From Lumbricus rubellus (taxonomy: Eukaryota > Annelida > Clitellata > Crassiclitellata > Lumbricidae), in NCBI GenBank assembly GCA_945859605.1, contig OX243822.1, positions 4,394,696 through 4,458,695 of the forward strand: DNA of 64,000 nt, read 5' to 3'. Below are positions 12,029 through 24,186 of this stretch, in pieces. Under the pieces are notes generated by a model. The model was given only the letters and a program-made list of their open reading frames with translations, was not told where the DNA came from and did not search any database. Both the position numbers and the translations under genes were made by a program. Numbering within the stretch: the stretch's first letter is position 1; every line of letters starts with the position of its first letter.

Positions 12029-12318
12029 CAAACATACTTTACCAGCACCACCTGCCGATTGGAAGATTGAGTCAATGTTCTACTTCTGAACTCTGAGCGA
12101 GATGTGAATAAACATACCATAATATGCATGGCTTAAAGTTTGGCAGGACGGTCATGGACGGCGTCCTGGCACTTATTTTCAAATCTCTCTATACCGTCCT
12201 GCCACTTATTTGGCCAGCACATGCACCTGAAAACGTATGGGGCGTCTTGGCTATTCTTTTGGAAAGGTAAGGGGGGTCCAGGCACTTCTGTTTTTACACT
12301 TTTAGCCCTTTATATATG

Positions 12319-12672
12319 ACGTTCTCCACTGGCTCCCCATCAAGCAGTGAATCGGGTATAGGATCTCTGCTCTAGTCTGTCGCGGCCTCACAGGTCTCAC
12401 TCCTGCCTACCTGTGTGAGCTCTCGAACCCTCTCCTGAGTTATAACCACCACCAATCTCTTCGTTCGGCCGGACATGGTCTGCTCTCAGTCCCCTTTGTT
12501 CGTATCTCCACTTCGCAGAACCACACCGTGCCTTCTCGGTGGCAGGATCCTCGATTTGGACTGGCTTCCCCTTGATGCTCCACTCCTGTTCTAAAACTCA
12601 TCAGGCATTCCTCTCTCATGTATAGGATTGTTTTATTGGTCGTGGTGAGGTTGGGAGCACCTCTGAGCAGTT
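12319..12672 (+). mobile_element. CR1/L2-like LINE, degenerate 3' end of ORF2
   Basis: A broken reading gives DVLHWLPIKQ, GLTGLTPAYLCELS, RSAGHGLLSVPFVR and LVVVRLGAP. This is the usual segment after the reverse transcriptase in CR1/L2-type LINEs. It ends with GGAGCACCTCTGAGCAG, close to the SINE-B tail. It is paralogous to 1262-1530 within block D1. Confidence 0.75.
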
Positions 12673-13068
12673 CTCTTTAATAATTTTATTTTTCTGTTTG
12701 ACACTGAACCTAAGAGAATTTGAACTGGCAGCAAATGATCAAAACGCTACGAATCAATTCTTAAAAGCAACGCTTCAGAAAGAATAATTAATATGTGAGT
12801 TACCCGGTACCAAACATTAACGCAAGAAAGCTGTTCAATGCAGAAACTGGTTATTTTACTTAGGTAGAATATTGTTATTGTTGTCATACTGTGAAAATTA
12901 TTGTACAATGATTAGTGTTGTACTGATGGAATGGTTTCCTAAACGATTGTAGCCTTGTAAACTTTGTGTCAATGTTCAATTGTTCATAGCATAAAAGTTG
13001 ATTAGAGTGATTGCCTTGAGAAGCGGATAGTACCGTCTCGAATTTCCACTTCTGAGGGTCAATTTTAG

Positions 13069-13100
13069 ACACCTTTAGAACGGTGTTCACCGATGCTATG
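13069..13100 (-). promoter_or_regulatory. TATA-AGGTGT module
   Basis: On the minus strand CATAGCATCGG precedes GTTCTAAAGGTGTCTAAAA by 26 bp. The TATA box is weakened to CATAGC relative to the paralogue at 1905. Confidence 0.35.
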
Positions 13101-13509
13101 AAAGCGTATAATAAAATTGGTTATTAATCAGACACGAATTTAATTAGCGTCGCAATCCTATTTTATCCAGGCTTGATACTGGCCCTGCCAGAAAGCAAAC
13201 AGTGGAGAAGTTATCAGGCTATTTGACTGTTCCATGGAATTATTTAAGTCGATAAACCACTGTTTGAGAAGGTCTTGAATTAATTTTTGTGCCTAGTATT
13301 GTTTACACGTAGTATGACAGGTCAGTCCATTGATTGTTACTTATGATGGTTAGACACCCTTGAAACGTTGCCTATTCCAGTGATTTAAAAAGGTGAGACG
13401 CGACATGCGATTAATAAGCGAAATGCGTTATTCGTTAAACACTGTTTACACTGCATGATTAGAACTCATATCAAGTAATTTTTTAAGTATGGGTTCGATC
13501 CTTCTCGCT

Positions 13510-13750
13510 TCCAACAGGTCCGGAACTCCATCGGATACATAATTAGATAGGATCGCACATTTCTGACTCGAACGCAGCGATCAGCTGAAAGCGGGAACAC
13601 TGAGGCTCCAATCAGAGATCTCTCTTCTCATTTCTTTCTTGACCTGATTTTTCATGCCTTCGTCTGTTCCTGAATTGAATATTGTAACTCGCTATTGGTT
13701 GGCCTTCCAAAGGTCCGTCTCGCCTCTCTGCAGTCGTCTAAACCAGACCT
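13510..13750 (+). mobile_element. CR1/L2-like reverse transcriptase fragment
   Basis: A broken plus-strand reading gives VRNSIGYIIR and then FHAFVCS.IEYCNSLLVGLP. This matches the C-terminal reverse transcriptase region of CR1/L2 elements, usually read as FV.SR.DYCNSLL.GLP. A stop replaces the arginine. Confidence 0.7.
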
Positions 13751-14064
13751 AAGCCAAAATAATGTCTTTCGACGTCAGCGGACTATCATGTCGCTATAAT
13801 TAGGTATCGTTGAACCTCAATATAAATGACAATGCGGTTCACACCTTTTTAAACGTGTCTACGATGTCTACAAGAATATAAAAAAGCAAAGTTTTTAGAT
13901 AAGGTGCAACCCAGCGCAGTGCTTAGTTCGAAGTCTAAAACGATTGATGAAGCAATGTGACTTTCAAGGATAAAACTAGTCGATGCTGCTGAAGCCAGTT
14001 ATACTCTGACTTTGAGAACTTGCAATTATACGGTTAGAGGAATCTCTGGAGATCGGAGATGGGC

Positions 14065-14330
14065 AAGAGCGGATACGGAAACTTTATACGGGGGTGGGGG
14101 GCACGGGGGGGGGGGGGGGGACGAAAAAATTCTGGGCCTTGAGTCTGGAAATTTTTTCTTTCGTATCCGCCAAAAAAGTTAATGACTTTTTAGTCATTAA
14201 GTAAAATTCCTTGGAAATATACCAGATATAAGCTTGTTGAAACCAAATGGGGGGGGGGGGTACGATACATTTGTATTTCTAAATGAGGTGGCCATGGCCG
14301 AATTAGCCCCCACCCCCGGATCCCCCCTGG
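14065..14330. mobile_element. GGCGGAT-ended MITE with G runs
   Basis: It starts AGAGCGGATAC and ends near CCCCGGATCC, with two long G runs, TCGTATCCGCCAAAAAAGT and GACTTTTTAGTCATT inside. It shares these features with 6747-7054 and 50052-50280. The right end is less clean here. Confidence 0.6.
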
Positions 14331-14349
14331 AGATAGGCATGATTTTCCA

Positions 14350-14780
14350 TCTTACCCTCAAATTGTATCGCAACACTCAAGCCTCTGCACCAAATTTCTA
14401 TCAACACCAGAGAGCAACGCTTCAGCTTTGTTTATATAGCGCCAACCGACGATCACTTAACACGGCGCTATATATAAAAGTTGGTTGAGTCCGTTTCAAC
14501 GGATGAAGTAGTTAATGGTCGGCCGGCGATAGATGTCGGTAATATCCGGAAGGAAGTCTTCCACTCGTTCCACTTCCGTTCCGTCTAAGACGGCATCGCT
14601 CGATGTTGATGATATCGATGCAGGCACGACTCCCAAGGGGCGCTACATAAATGGATGTTGGGCGATTGGTATTCGAAGGTCGTGGTTGTTTGCTAAAAAT
14701 GAGCTAAACTATATAATGTCTGAATGCAGATTCGACGAAAGCAACGGGGGACCGCTGTGGTGAATTTTGCTATGGCAGGC
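14350..14780 (+). repeat. Dispersed unit F4 with a conserved short frame
   Basis: The unit holds a small hairpin (TATAGCGCC ... GGCGCTATA) and then a frame opening MS(V/L)ISGRK(S/C)ST with SLDVDDID further on. Copies lie at 53610-53900, 54200-54640 and 63285-63700, and a partial one at 36868-36965. The frame stays open through most of each copy, but no protein family is recognised and substitutions are not obviously silent. Confidence 0.6.
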
Positions 14781-14865
14781 ATGCCAACTTTAGCACGGTC
14801 AATTCTGTTGCATGACATTGAATCGTATGGTATTTGTTTGATTTGTATATAAATTTATATTTATA

Positions 14866-14901
<36 letters not shown>

Positions 14902-15723
14902 GTATTTTATTGCATCGTGCTGGTATGTATTATTGTATAATTTTGAATTGCATTGTGCAGTTTTTCAACTCTGTATATATTTTTTTGTTTTGTATTCGAT
15001 TGTATCATTCATAAAATAGCACGACCAGGATCGAGACGCTGTTTAGCTATTATTAGACTTATGTTCGCCAAAACGAGACATCTAATTCTTTTGAAGACGA
15101 TCCTAATTTTGTATGAAGGTTGAATATGAAATTAAGGTGTTTTTAAATTGACGCGATCCGGAAACACACAGAGTGACTTAGTTAAAATGATCTAGTTGTG
15201 CAAGCTCAACAGTTTCATGGAGGTGTCACATTGCAGCATGCAACGGCTAGTTCAATGTTCCAAGCAATAACGTTACATAGTTCATGCTTGTAACGGCAGA
15301 GTTGTGATTGGCAATTAAGTTTATGTGTCATGACTTGACCTAAAATTCGTCGCTAGTATGCTTAAAGTCGAGGGTAATAAATGGAACGGCAAAAAGTCAT
15401 CGCTAAATAAATTTCTATGATGAATGGATGCTGAACTGCCAACCGAAAATGGAGCTATAAAAATTGAAACCTGGTCACCGATTGAGCCACTGTTTTACTA
15501 TAATAGGCCATTGTTGTTCGATCCTTCTCGCACATCGAACATGCACAGTTTGTAATTGACTCGTGAATGTACTCGTGACTAGTTTCCTTCTGACAGTGAC
15601 ACCACACAGTAGTTTCAGTTTAACTAATCTCATTGACGTGAAAGATTATAAACGTCACTCTCAACAATTTTCCTGGCTTTGTACCCATCACTGCTAATTT
15701 AAAAAGTTACAAAGAATCGGCGG

Positions 15724-15756
15724 TATATTAAAATGTTAGAACATTTTAAAAGGTGT
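15724..15756 (+). promoter_or_regulatory. TATA-AGGTGT module
   Basis: TATATTAAAA is followed after 27 bp by TTTTAAAAGGTGTTGAT. The D2 paralogue at 56707-56739 keeps it. A second AAAGGTGTGCTAAG lies about 65 bp downstream. Confidence 0.5.
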
Positions 15757-16904
15757 TGATGGGTGACTTTTTCAGATTTGGCATATTTAATGTACAAAGG
15801 TGTAAAAAACGTTTTAAAGGTGTGCTAAGATTCTTTCTTCTCCTCGTCTATTGGGATGCATATAATCGGAGGTTTATTTATTGACCAAGAATAACTACAG
15901 AAGATAGTTTATTAGTTTTGACTTTCAATTATTCAAAAATAATCGTGTATACTGCAAACACCAATTTGCGATCCCTACCTAAATGCAACTTTTAAAAGGT
16001 TCACATTAGATCACTTCATCTTAAATAGTACATGAAGAAGAAGTGACTTCAGTACAGCGACACTGCGTGGTAAAATTACTTAATTAGCGTCGCCCTCCTC
16101 CTTCAAATACGTTAGGACTGGCACTACCAGCGTGTGTACTGTGCATAAGTTGAGTGCATCATTGCAACCGAAATGTTATGTTTGTATTTATTTTATATAG
16201 CTTTTGTAGAACGCGTTCATCCACTGAACATTGAACGTCAGCCACATACAAGGCGGTTAAATCCACCGGGAAGCGAGTTATTTTACGGTCATTTACGATG
16301 TTTGACATTGTCTGATATTCACCATAGAAACACAGTGGGTCCGAAGCCTGTAATTTCGTTCGAACCATGAACGAACCAGCGTTCTTAGCCATTTCTAAGG
16401 CGTTTCAGCGTTGGCCAATGCGAAGAGTGCACGAAAGACACACACAAACAAACAAACACACACACACACATGGGTATACGACGACGACACGTTTTTATAA
16501 TTATATGCTTGCATTGGTATAGATACAAGTATATATGATGGCAGCGCGAAAGATAATGATTCCTACCTACAGTCTCCTGATTAGTGTCTAGAACGGGGCC
16601 CTGAGTTTGGGTCAATCACTCAAATTAATGATAGAGCAGACAGATTTTCCGAATTGCATCGGTTATTATACAATATACACTAAGACAAAGAATAGCAAAG
16701 TCGCAAACACTTCGTGAGCTGATCAGCCATTTTGCTTTGGTATTCTGACGGTTAGACCTTATAGACTGATGTCGTTAATACGAAATATATGGTGACGGAG
16801 GACATACGTCAAGTTTCGCAGTTTCTTATTTATAACGGAAAGATAAATTCACAAAAGGTGTTTTAGAAACAATTGTTAAGCAGCGAAAATACCCAGCCCT
16901 ATTA

Positions 16905-17130
16905 TCAATCAGAATGGAGAAGAGACCACGATTAACTGACTGACTGGTTAATTAATTGATTGATTGCCTGATTGACTGACTAAATGACTATCTGACTGAC
17001 TTATTGATTTATTAATTGGCTGCGTGACGGACTTACTGACTTACTAACTTTCTGACCAACTGGTTCGTAGACTGACTTTCTAACCAACTGACTGTTTGAC
17101 TGACTGACTAACTGATTGATTGATGGATTG
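16905..17130. repeat. Imperfect GACT/GATT tetranucleotide tract
   Basis: Degenerate CTGACTGACT, TTGATTGATT and TAACTGA words dominate this stretch. In the D2 paralogue this interval is replaced by the retroelement fragment at 58083-58620. Confidence 0.75.
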
Positions 17131-17929
17131 ATTAAAAATTCTATACCGAGTCTGTCTTTCTCTCGCTGCATTTCTTTCTATTTGCGCAATTACATGTCCT
17201 GCCACGTCACCTCCTCTGTCTGTCTTGTTGTCTGTGTTTCCGCCCTGTTTATCTTCTCTCTCTTGTTCCGCGTTTCTTTCCATCAGGAATTTATAAATTT
17301 ATCGTGAATAAATATTTAACAGTCAAAAACGCTAAACTGCTAATAATTACCGACGGATGGCATTTCGAAATCGTATTCGCCTACCTTCATTTTTCTCTCG
17401 ACATTCTCAAATGTCTTTTTTCTATATACCGACCTTCTCCGTCGTTTCTTCTAAAATACCTGTGGCCGATGTCTTAATAATAGGTGTATTGCATAATAAG
17501 TTTAGACTGTTCTCACTGTTTTTAGTATGGTCTAACTCGGTCAACACTGAAAAATGGTAACATTGATTCAACGAATTTGACATGTTAACGGGGGAATTGA
17601 CTGAAACATTCTTTTCGCTATAATTTTTATTACAAATGTAAGATCTTTAAAAGAGGTGTATATAAAATTACACCGACTAGGCCAATATCTACTGCTGTTC
17701 ATTCTGGTCATCAAGCCGCAGCTGCGATAATAACATTTCTTTATGACGACATGGTTCAAGTATATTAATAAAAAATTCTGTTGTAATAAGCAAAGGGCAA
17801 CACACATAATTATCATCACCTCCTTAATCTGTATCATCTGTGGACAATCTCTAAAGTTTTCAAGTCAGATTGAAAAGTTTTAAATCTGCAGTTGTCCTCC
17901 ACTATTCGATGAAACCGATATTCCTCAAG

Positions 17930-18045
17930 ATCGGCGGCTCATCCTCTTCCTCCTCGCACTCGTCCTCGTCCTCCTTCTTTCCTCCTCATCCTCCTTTTCC
18001 TTGTCTTCGTCCGCGTCCTCCTCGTCCTCCTCCGCCTCTCACTTC
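17930..18045. repeat. TCC/CTCGTC-rich trinucleotide tract
   Basis: A pyrimidine-rich run of TCC, TCG and CTC triplets. Related tracts end the paralogous blocks at 59560-59640 and 62100-62190. Confidence 0.85.
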
Positions 18046-18252
18046 CATCTGGTTTCGGATCTCCATGACATTTACTCCATTTGATATTTTATTCTAGCGC
18101 CCCTCTGATTTGACGCGGCCCTCAAGTAGAAGCTCGGAGCACACCTTTCAAGGGATGGCTATGATTGCAAATCATTTTTTTACAAATCTGCATTCCGGTT
18201 ATGCAAACGTAAATTTTTTTACCGAATCACATTTGTGCCTTAGTCGTAGGCT

Positions 18253-18285
18253 TATATAACTGCGCTGAAAAGGTTTAAAAGGTGT
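18253..18285 (+). promoter_or_regulatory. TATA-AGGTGT module
   Basis: TATATAACTGCGCT, then GGTTTAAAAGGTGTCTG, 27 bp start to start. A close relative is at 20074-20107. Confidence 0.5.
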
Positions 18286-18881
18286 CTGTACAAACGGATG
18301 GGGCATACGCCATGGAAAGGAAGGCCGCATAAACAAATTCCTACATTCAGCCTTAGGCCTAGTAGTTGTTCCGCCCTCTGATTCTGTGCATGGTAACTCG
18401 ACCAGGACCAACATGGCTGCTCTTACCGACAACCCTTTTGACTCAATGCAGCGCCCGTGAATAAGTTGATGCCCCGCGCTTGGCTTTCGAGTAGCGCTTT
18501 AGAAATGTGGACATCACAATTATGATTTTCTGCAACAAACGTCTAGAATAATTATTAAAGATGAAACCAAAAAAGCGGGAGGTGCGGTAAGATGCTTAAT
18601 GTTAACCGCACAGACAACAAGAGCCTAAGAATACATGTCCTTGATCACGTTAAATGTACAGCAGAATAAACTGTTACAAGGTTTCCTTTATTTATGAGTC
18701 CTTGAAATAATAAAAAGAGGTATACAAGGTACTATAGCTCAGTTATCCAAAGTTTGTGGTTAGAGTGAACGTTATTCAAAGATGCGTTATAGAAGTTAGA
18801 GGAGCAAAGACAGACAACGAGTATCGCAACTTACGCCCCCCCCCGACATCATTGCTAACTATTCCTCGCTGATGGTAGCAT

Positions 18882-19095
18882 TTCTATGGTACAGGATGAG
18901 GATCGGACGATATTCGATATTCGTATAATTATTATAGTAGTCGGGTAGTTGCCGAATGATGTCACCGAGGTAGAATCACGGTGGTCACCATAACCAAAGA
19001 CTATTATAATTGTTAAAGTAAACAACCTGAAACCCCTCGACGGGTGAAACCATTTTGCCGTTCGGTTACACGCTCACGGTTTTGATGGCAAAAAC
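18882..19095 (-). pseudogene. Broken copy of the 37990-38349 secreted-like frame
   Basis: The minus strand reads AIKTVSV, stop, then MVSPVEGFQVVYFNN. In a shifted frame it continues GDHRDSTSVTSFGNYPTT. These match the intact frame at 38060-38280 (AIKTVSVSPQ.., VSPVDRFQVAYFNN, GDLHSTSVKSFYNYPATT). One stop and one frameshift break it. The signal-peptide part is absent here. Confidence 0.5.
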
Positions 19096-19371
19096 CCGAT
19101 CCGGTCATCTTGGTATCTTCACATGCGATCATCAAGTGCCGCAAATGTTAAGTTGCATATGTTATGTTGCAAATGTGATGTTGCAAATGTGGAAGGTTGG
19201 CCTAAAAAAATTCTTAATATTTTCGCTTACTCTATTAGAGACCACTCCAGCTTGACATCGCCATGAATGAACGGAAGATGATTGCATCGTATGAAAAAGC
19301 GCTAGATAATTTTAAAGCGCTACAGCAAGAATCCGGTTGAATGCATTTAACGGTGCTATTATTATTCCCGA

Positions 19372-19570
19372 ATGATTAACAGTTTCTCACGATTACCAAA
19401 TTATATGTATATGGACCCACATGGAAATGAAACAACTTATTGTCGGCCCTGTCCGGGTCTGAACTTATATACCATCGTTAGAATATGATTTCAGGGTGTT
19501 GAAGCCATCAACTTAGCAATCTACCATGGCCTCAGCAAAATTCCACTCAACCGATACTCTGCTGAGCCTA
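19372..19570 (+). repeat. Dispersed unit F1 with TATA-AGGTGT module
   Basis: Unit F1 has the order TTTCTCACGA, ACAACTTA, GGGTCTGAACTTATATACC, CGATTnTAAGGTGTT, AAGCCATCAACTTA. The module here is TATATACC at 19466 and GGGTGT at 19494. Other F1 copies: the 280-bp palindrome arms, 38985-39150, 46738-46915, 50030-50480, 51025-51210, 51760-51925, about 62275-62330. Confidence 0.65.
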
Positions 19571-19874
19571 CATTGATCCGACTTAATATGTTTCTATTGA
19601 CAGATCGGAACTGACCTTGGTCGCCACATTCGATGTCAGCGCTGCTTTTAGTACCGTAGACTACGCACGACATCCTTCTTAAGCGGTTAAATGTTACGTT
19701 TGGGTTGTCCAGGAAATTTATAGAGTTGATTGGTTTCTACCTTCATCTGTGTACTTTCAACGTGTTCCATGGTTCGCCTATGTCCTGGTGTATACATTCA
19801 TGTATTGTAGCTAAATGCATTTCATATAATTATGTATTCCATAAAGTTACATTGAGATATAAAATTATATATAA

Positions 19875-19879
<5 letters not shown>

Positions 19880-19906
<27 letters not shown>

Positions 19907-19934
19907 TTGTGTGTCTATGTGTGTGTGTGTGTGT
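19880..19934. repeat. GT dinucleotide tract
   Basis: A GT run with a few interruptions directly abuts the SINE-B tail at 19931. Confidence 0.95.
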
Positions 19935-20014
19935 GCACTTGTTATAGCGCCCCCTAAGCTCTCGCTACTCAGAGACGCACCCGAATGCAGCGCGGACACT
20001 GCATCGGAGTTTCA
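19931..20014 (-). mobile_element. SINE-B 3' fragment
   Basis: TGCACTTGTTATAGCGCCCC and CTCAGAGACGCACC with GGACACTGCATCGGAGTTTC match the tail half of SINE-B on the minus strand. The tRNA-like head is missing. Confidence 0.8.
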
Positions 20015-20073
20015 AAACGGCCTGGTCGGTGCAGAACTAGCAATAATCCGCTTTCCAGTCCCAGTCGTAGATT

Positions 20074-20107
20074 TATATACATGCGCTTAGAAGAGTTTAA
20101 AAGGTGT
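20074..20107 (+). promoter_or_regulatory. TATA-AGGTGT module
   Basis: TATATACATGCGCTTAG, then AGTTTAAAAGGTGTTTG, 28 bp start to start. Confidence 0.5.
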
Positions 20108-20499
20108 TTGTGTAGATGGTATGTATTGTTTAGCATCCTTGCACTCACAAATCGCAATTCGAAGATAATGAGTTATGAGCCGGTAAAAGTATCTCGTACT
20201 ATCCTGACCCCTCTTCCTTAATTGTTCCTGGCCCCTCTTCCTTAATTAATTTTCAAGAATTTTTAACAACATACTTAATGCTTAATTACAACTTAATAAT
20301 TATTAGCAATGAAACAGTAAAACCATAGTCATTGATTATAGTATTGATAACAATGCAACTGAAACTAACATACATGTACTAACTTATCTTGCACAAACAC
20401 TTGGCTGGAAGCATATGGGTTAAAACGCACAAACTTCCACACCTTAGAAATATGTAAAGGAGAAGCTATATAATGACGGGACATAGAGTTTAAACAATT

Positions 20500-20687
20500 G
20501 AAGATCCTGCGTGGTCGAGTGGGTTGTAGCCCGCTCGCCGCGCCGGCGGCCCGGGTTCAATTCCCGGGCGGGGATCTTTACAGCGGGTGGCTCGGTCGCA
20601 ATATAAACGTGGAGTGTGAGGTTGTTCTCTGCCTCCGACACTAATCATCTTCGATATGAAACAGTGTCGTTAAGCCCTGAACATTTC
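20500..20687 (+). mobile_element. tRNA-derived SINE (SINE-A) with target duplication
   Basis: It has the same tRNA-like head as 1966-2165, with TGGTCGAGTGG and GGGTTCAATTCCC. The body ends near GTCGTTAAGCCCTGAACA. A 12-bp direct repeat, GTTTAAACAATT, flanks it (20488-20499, 20688-20699), which fixes the insertion boundaries. Confidence 0.9.
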
Positions 20688-21017
20688 GTTTAAACAATTT
20701 CGTCAAAAGGCTCCTCTAAGGCTCTAACTATGTTATAGAGTTATTTGTATAATAATTACCACGATCATTGGATACTGTGTTTAGTTTTGTATATACTGTA
20801 TACACTAAATATATCAAAATGGATCATGTCGGTCGCTAGAGCTCAGAGAGCTGAAAGCACACGGTAACAAGGTATACACTAAAAATTTGGGGCATCTTTC
20901 TTTCTCCCGCATGGATTTTAACCTCTGACGTCAATCTAGCATGTTAACAACCAACTAGAATATTAGATATTCAAAATTAAAAATCGTTTGGATCCCAAGT
21001 CACGTTAACCGGACAGG

Positions 21018-21065
21018 CAATAAATCACGAATCAATCAATCAACCAATCAATCAATCAATCGATA

Positions 21066-21103
<38 letters not shown>

Positions 21104-21124
21104 ACAATTCAATCAATCAATCGA
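21018..21124. repeat. AATC tetranucleotide tract
   Basis: CAATCAATCAAT repetition with a few AACC and GATA interruptions. Confidence 0.93.
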
Positions 21125-21284
21125 GTATAAGTGAACTTTTGAACGGTGTGGGGTATCATCACACATTTTAGCTCAAAATGTGTGCCAACGAGTCTGCTAC
21201 AGCTATCTGAAACGTCAAATTCTACTTCAAACGAAACACGTTTGATTTGAAAAAAATCCTTGTGGGAGGGTGGTAGCCCGAGGG
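21125..21284. mobile_element. Right end of the 975-bp TTAA element family
   Basis: It matches the last 170 bp of 7484-8458, including CATCACACATTTTAGCTC, and ends GGTGGTAGCCCGAGGG followed by TTAA (21285-21288). The left part is replaced by the AATC tract. Confidence 0.75.
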
Positions 21285-22288
21285 TTAAAACCTTATCAGG
21301 CCTCTACGTGAATGCATTACTGCTGCTTTCTTTGTCATGAAAATTTGATTTTTTTTGTGTCGTTATAAAATAGAGATTTTCGGCAAGTGACGAGTTCAAG
21401 AGTCTGGATTCCACGTTTCTGCTTTGACTTATATGGCGAATATCGCTTTTAAAAAGGTTTGATTATTTCCTGTGTGCTCATTTTTTTATAGCGGGACCTG
21501 TTCTGTTAATAACTATTAATATAAACTCGGTTTATTTAATATATACACTGCAATCGTTTACAGAGGTGTCTATATAGACAGCGAGTGGTTCCGTCGCAGC
21601 TATTATAATATACAAGTTTTAGCACAATAACTGGATTCACAGCAGTATTAACAGTAAATGACTAGGTTTCTACACAGCCTGCAGTCATTCTTCCTACTTA
21701 ATAACCTAAGCAGGTATCTACGTGAATGCAAAAATTGGTCTAGTACCTTGCTCAGAAGTACTGTAATACGCCGAGCAAATTTCTGTCCAGGGTAACGGCC
21801 TCTGTTGTCATAGACCCTGGTCAAATAGGAATCCCCCCACCCTACGTGAATGCATTGTTGATGTATTCTTTGTTGTGAAAATTTGCTGGATATAATTCTA
21901 TAAAAAGGTGTGATTTTTTCTAGTGTACTCGCCTTTCATAACAGAACTGTGACTTGATCAGATTTGCAAGTAGACAATAATTATGGCGATTATGATAAAT
22001 AATTTAGTCTCTTGTCAAGCATATTTCGTTTCACATACATGTATGTAATTTAACATTTGCACTGAATTACAACAGCAGTGACAGATATATTTCTGGAGCC
22101 TGATTAAAGGAGCATAGTGTTTCTGAACAATTGCGTTACCATACAGATGTGCAGATTTGCACGGGAAGGACTAAGGCCCAAGCTGAGGTAACGGGTCCTA
22201 CTGAGAACTTTACTATGGGGTTTTAATATGTTAATTACTACACTGTGTCCCAATAAATCGGGCACCCTTTTTATAATGTGAATAAAAC

Positions 22289-22600
22289 AGTTAAATCCTA
22301 ATCGATTTTCAAAATTTCGAAACTGTTTTTATCCTGAGATAATTGTCTTACACTGATTCAAATATGAAGTTTCTGGCATGAAAATATTGACGTCACCATC
22401 ACGTCATTTGCTTCAGAGAATTCAAATGTTAAGTACCGAACACAACTTTTTCTTCAACATTTGGTTTCGATATGTAAATTAACGACGTCATTATGACGTA
22501 ATTTTTTAGTGAGGGCCGTTCATAAATTACCAATTTGTAGATAATTATCTCGGGATAAAAACAGTTTTGAAATTTTGACAATCGATGAATATTTACCAGT
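22289..22600. repeat. Inverted repeat, arms about 57 bp
   Basis: The segment at 22289-22347 (AAAATTTCGAAACTG, TTTTTATCCTGAGATAAT) pairs with 22541-22600 (ATTATCTCGGGATAAAAA, CAGTTTTGAAATTTTG). The interior has several GACGTCA/GACGTAA words. It looks like a non-autonomous DNA element, but no target duplication was found. Confidence 0.55.
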
Positions 22601-23327
22601 GCGGAAGCCATAGGCTGACCTCCAACACCTGCAATTCGACATTTATGGAAAATTAGGGAAATTTCTGGGACTGGAAGTCACGAGCTAGGGCACCAGGTCT
22701 GTATCGAAACACTGTAACAGTTGAGCTGTCATTTGTAAGTTCTTTTTAGGATCGAATTAATACGCTGTTGAGCTATCATTCATTCTTAGGTTCTGCCCTG
22801 ATTGCAATCAATACTTTGCGTACGATTCAAAATTTGTAGAACTATAAAATATAAAATAAAGGTGTGTATAAAAATGAAGGCCCGGAAACCCGTCGAGTAA
22901 CTAAAAATTGTCTGAGATGCATGTGAGAATGAGAATGAGGAAGAAGATGGTTCTTATTACGGGTCACTAAGTACCGACATGATGGAATCTATACCACGCG
23001 AAAGATCCTAAATTTGTAGATCTATCAAATATAAAATAAAGGTGTGGGAAAATGACGGCCCGGAAACCCGTCGAGTAACATAAAATCATTTTATATGCAT
23101 ATGAAAATGAGAACTGAGATACGCGACGGAAGATCGTAATACCTGTAGAAGGTTCATGACGACGTTAATGCAACATGCAACGACTGGTTCAATATCCCAA
23201 GTCAAACAACGTTACACAGATCCCACTGTTAAAGGAAGAGCTATGTATACATATCGGTGTCATGACCTGGCCTAAATTCCGTAGTTAATTCATGCGTTCA
23301 TTCAATGGGTTATTTGACGCTCAACGA

Positions 23328-23432
23328 CACTGTGTTGTTACAAAAGATGATAAGCGTCACCCCCCTCAATCTTTCTCCAGTCTTTTGACTGGCACTGCCA
23401 AAACACGAGCAGTGGCGGTGTAAGCTTATTCA
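23328..23432 (+). repeat. F2 unit copy
   Basis: AACGACACTGTGTTGTTACA, CTCCAGTCTTTTGACTGGCA and GAGCAGTGGCGGTGT are present. It is followed after about 80 bp by the module at 23513. Confidence 0.65.
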
Positions 23433-23512
23433 TGTGTTCCTTTTATTGTTCCTTAATTTTATTTTATGCTTTTCGTAGATCCAGTATTTCGCGTTTGACG
23501 GCTTTTTTTATT

Positions 23513-23543
23513 TATAAAAATTTTAAATTTTAAAAAGAGGTGT
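23513..23543 (+). promoter_or_regulatory. TATA-AGGTGT module
   Basis: TTTATTTATAAAAA precedes AAAAAGAGGTGTCTAAG by 25 bp. The downstream ATAACGTTGTTCAGTTG is shared with 36739-36769. Confidence 0.5.
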
Positions 23544-24186
23544 CTAAGATAACGTTGTTCAGTTGAATCGGTGACCATTGAAAACTCGGAATAAGTTTTT
23601 CTGCTTGCCTCCGTGTATAACTGCATATGTTTCTGTCAGCTCATTTGTATATCTCATGCTGCCTTCAGTCTTTCTGGATTTCATTTTCATGTGAAATGAT
23701 ATGTTTATGTTTCAATATTTAATGTATTAGCATACTGCTTCTCCTCATTTATTGTCATTGGATGACAATAATATTCTGACGGTTCAACACATTTTTCCCT
23801 AATTAACTCATCTGTATACGTACCTAGCGGGTTAGCATGCCGATGATTTTACAATTAACAGGATGCATTAGGCTTTGGAAGCCGGATCTAGGTCATATGT
23901 CGCAAATAGACGACAACAATCTTATTTTCAACAGAAATAATTAACCCGTTGGAAAAAAAACAGACAGCCTGCTTTAGGTAATTGTATTAGTAGTAGTTGC
24001 AGCAGCAGCAGCAGTAGCAGCAGCAACGGTCCATTCCTATTGCCTTTCCTGTGTTGATTCGTCAGGGTCCGTAAGGCTCCGCAGGTTTTTATGGTGGTAA
24101 TGGCGCAACCCTCAATGGCGCAACGTAAACGTCAAGCGGAAAACTATTTCGATGTTGTGTAAACGGTGCATGCTGATTGTCTGTAT

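Larger units (their letters stand above)
9060..13500 (+). repeat. Local duplication block D1, copy 2
   Basis: This is the paralogue of 1-2620 in direct orientation. It was enlarged by three SINE-B insertions (10026, 10808, 11821) and AT dinucleotide tracts. No open frame here is supported as a gene. A run of six GACTTGCC-like words lies at 9110-9230. Confidence 0.65.
13850..18400 (+). repeat. Segmental duplication D2, copy 1
   Basis: This block is collinear with about 53.2-62.4 kb. It contains an F4 unit (14350), a module region (15137), an F2 unit (16070), the GAAGCGAGTTATTTTACGG stretch (16265), the AGGTGTTTTAGAAACAATTG stretch (16855) and the TCC-rich end (17930-18045). It lacks the CAG tract, the TTAA MITE and the hAT found in the other copy, and so shows the empty sites. 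Confidence 0.7.
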
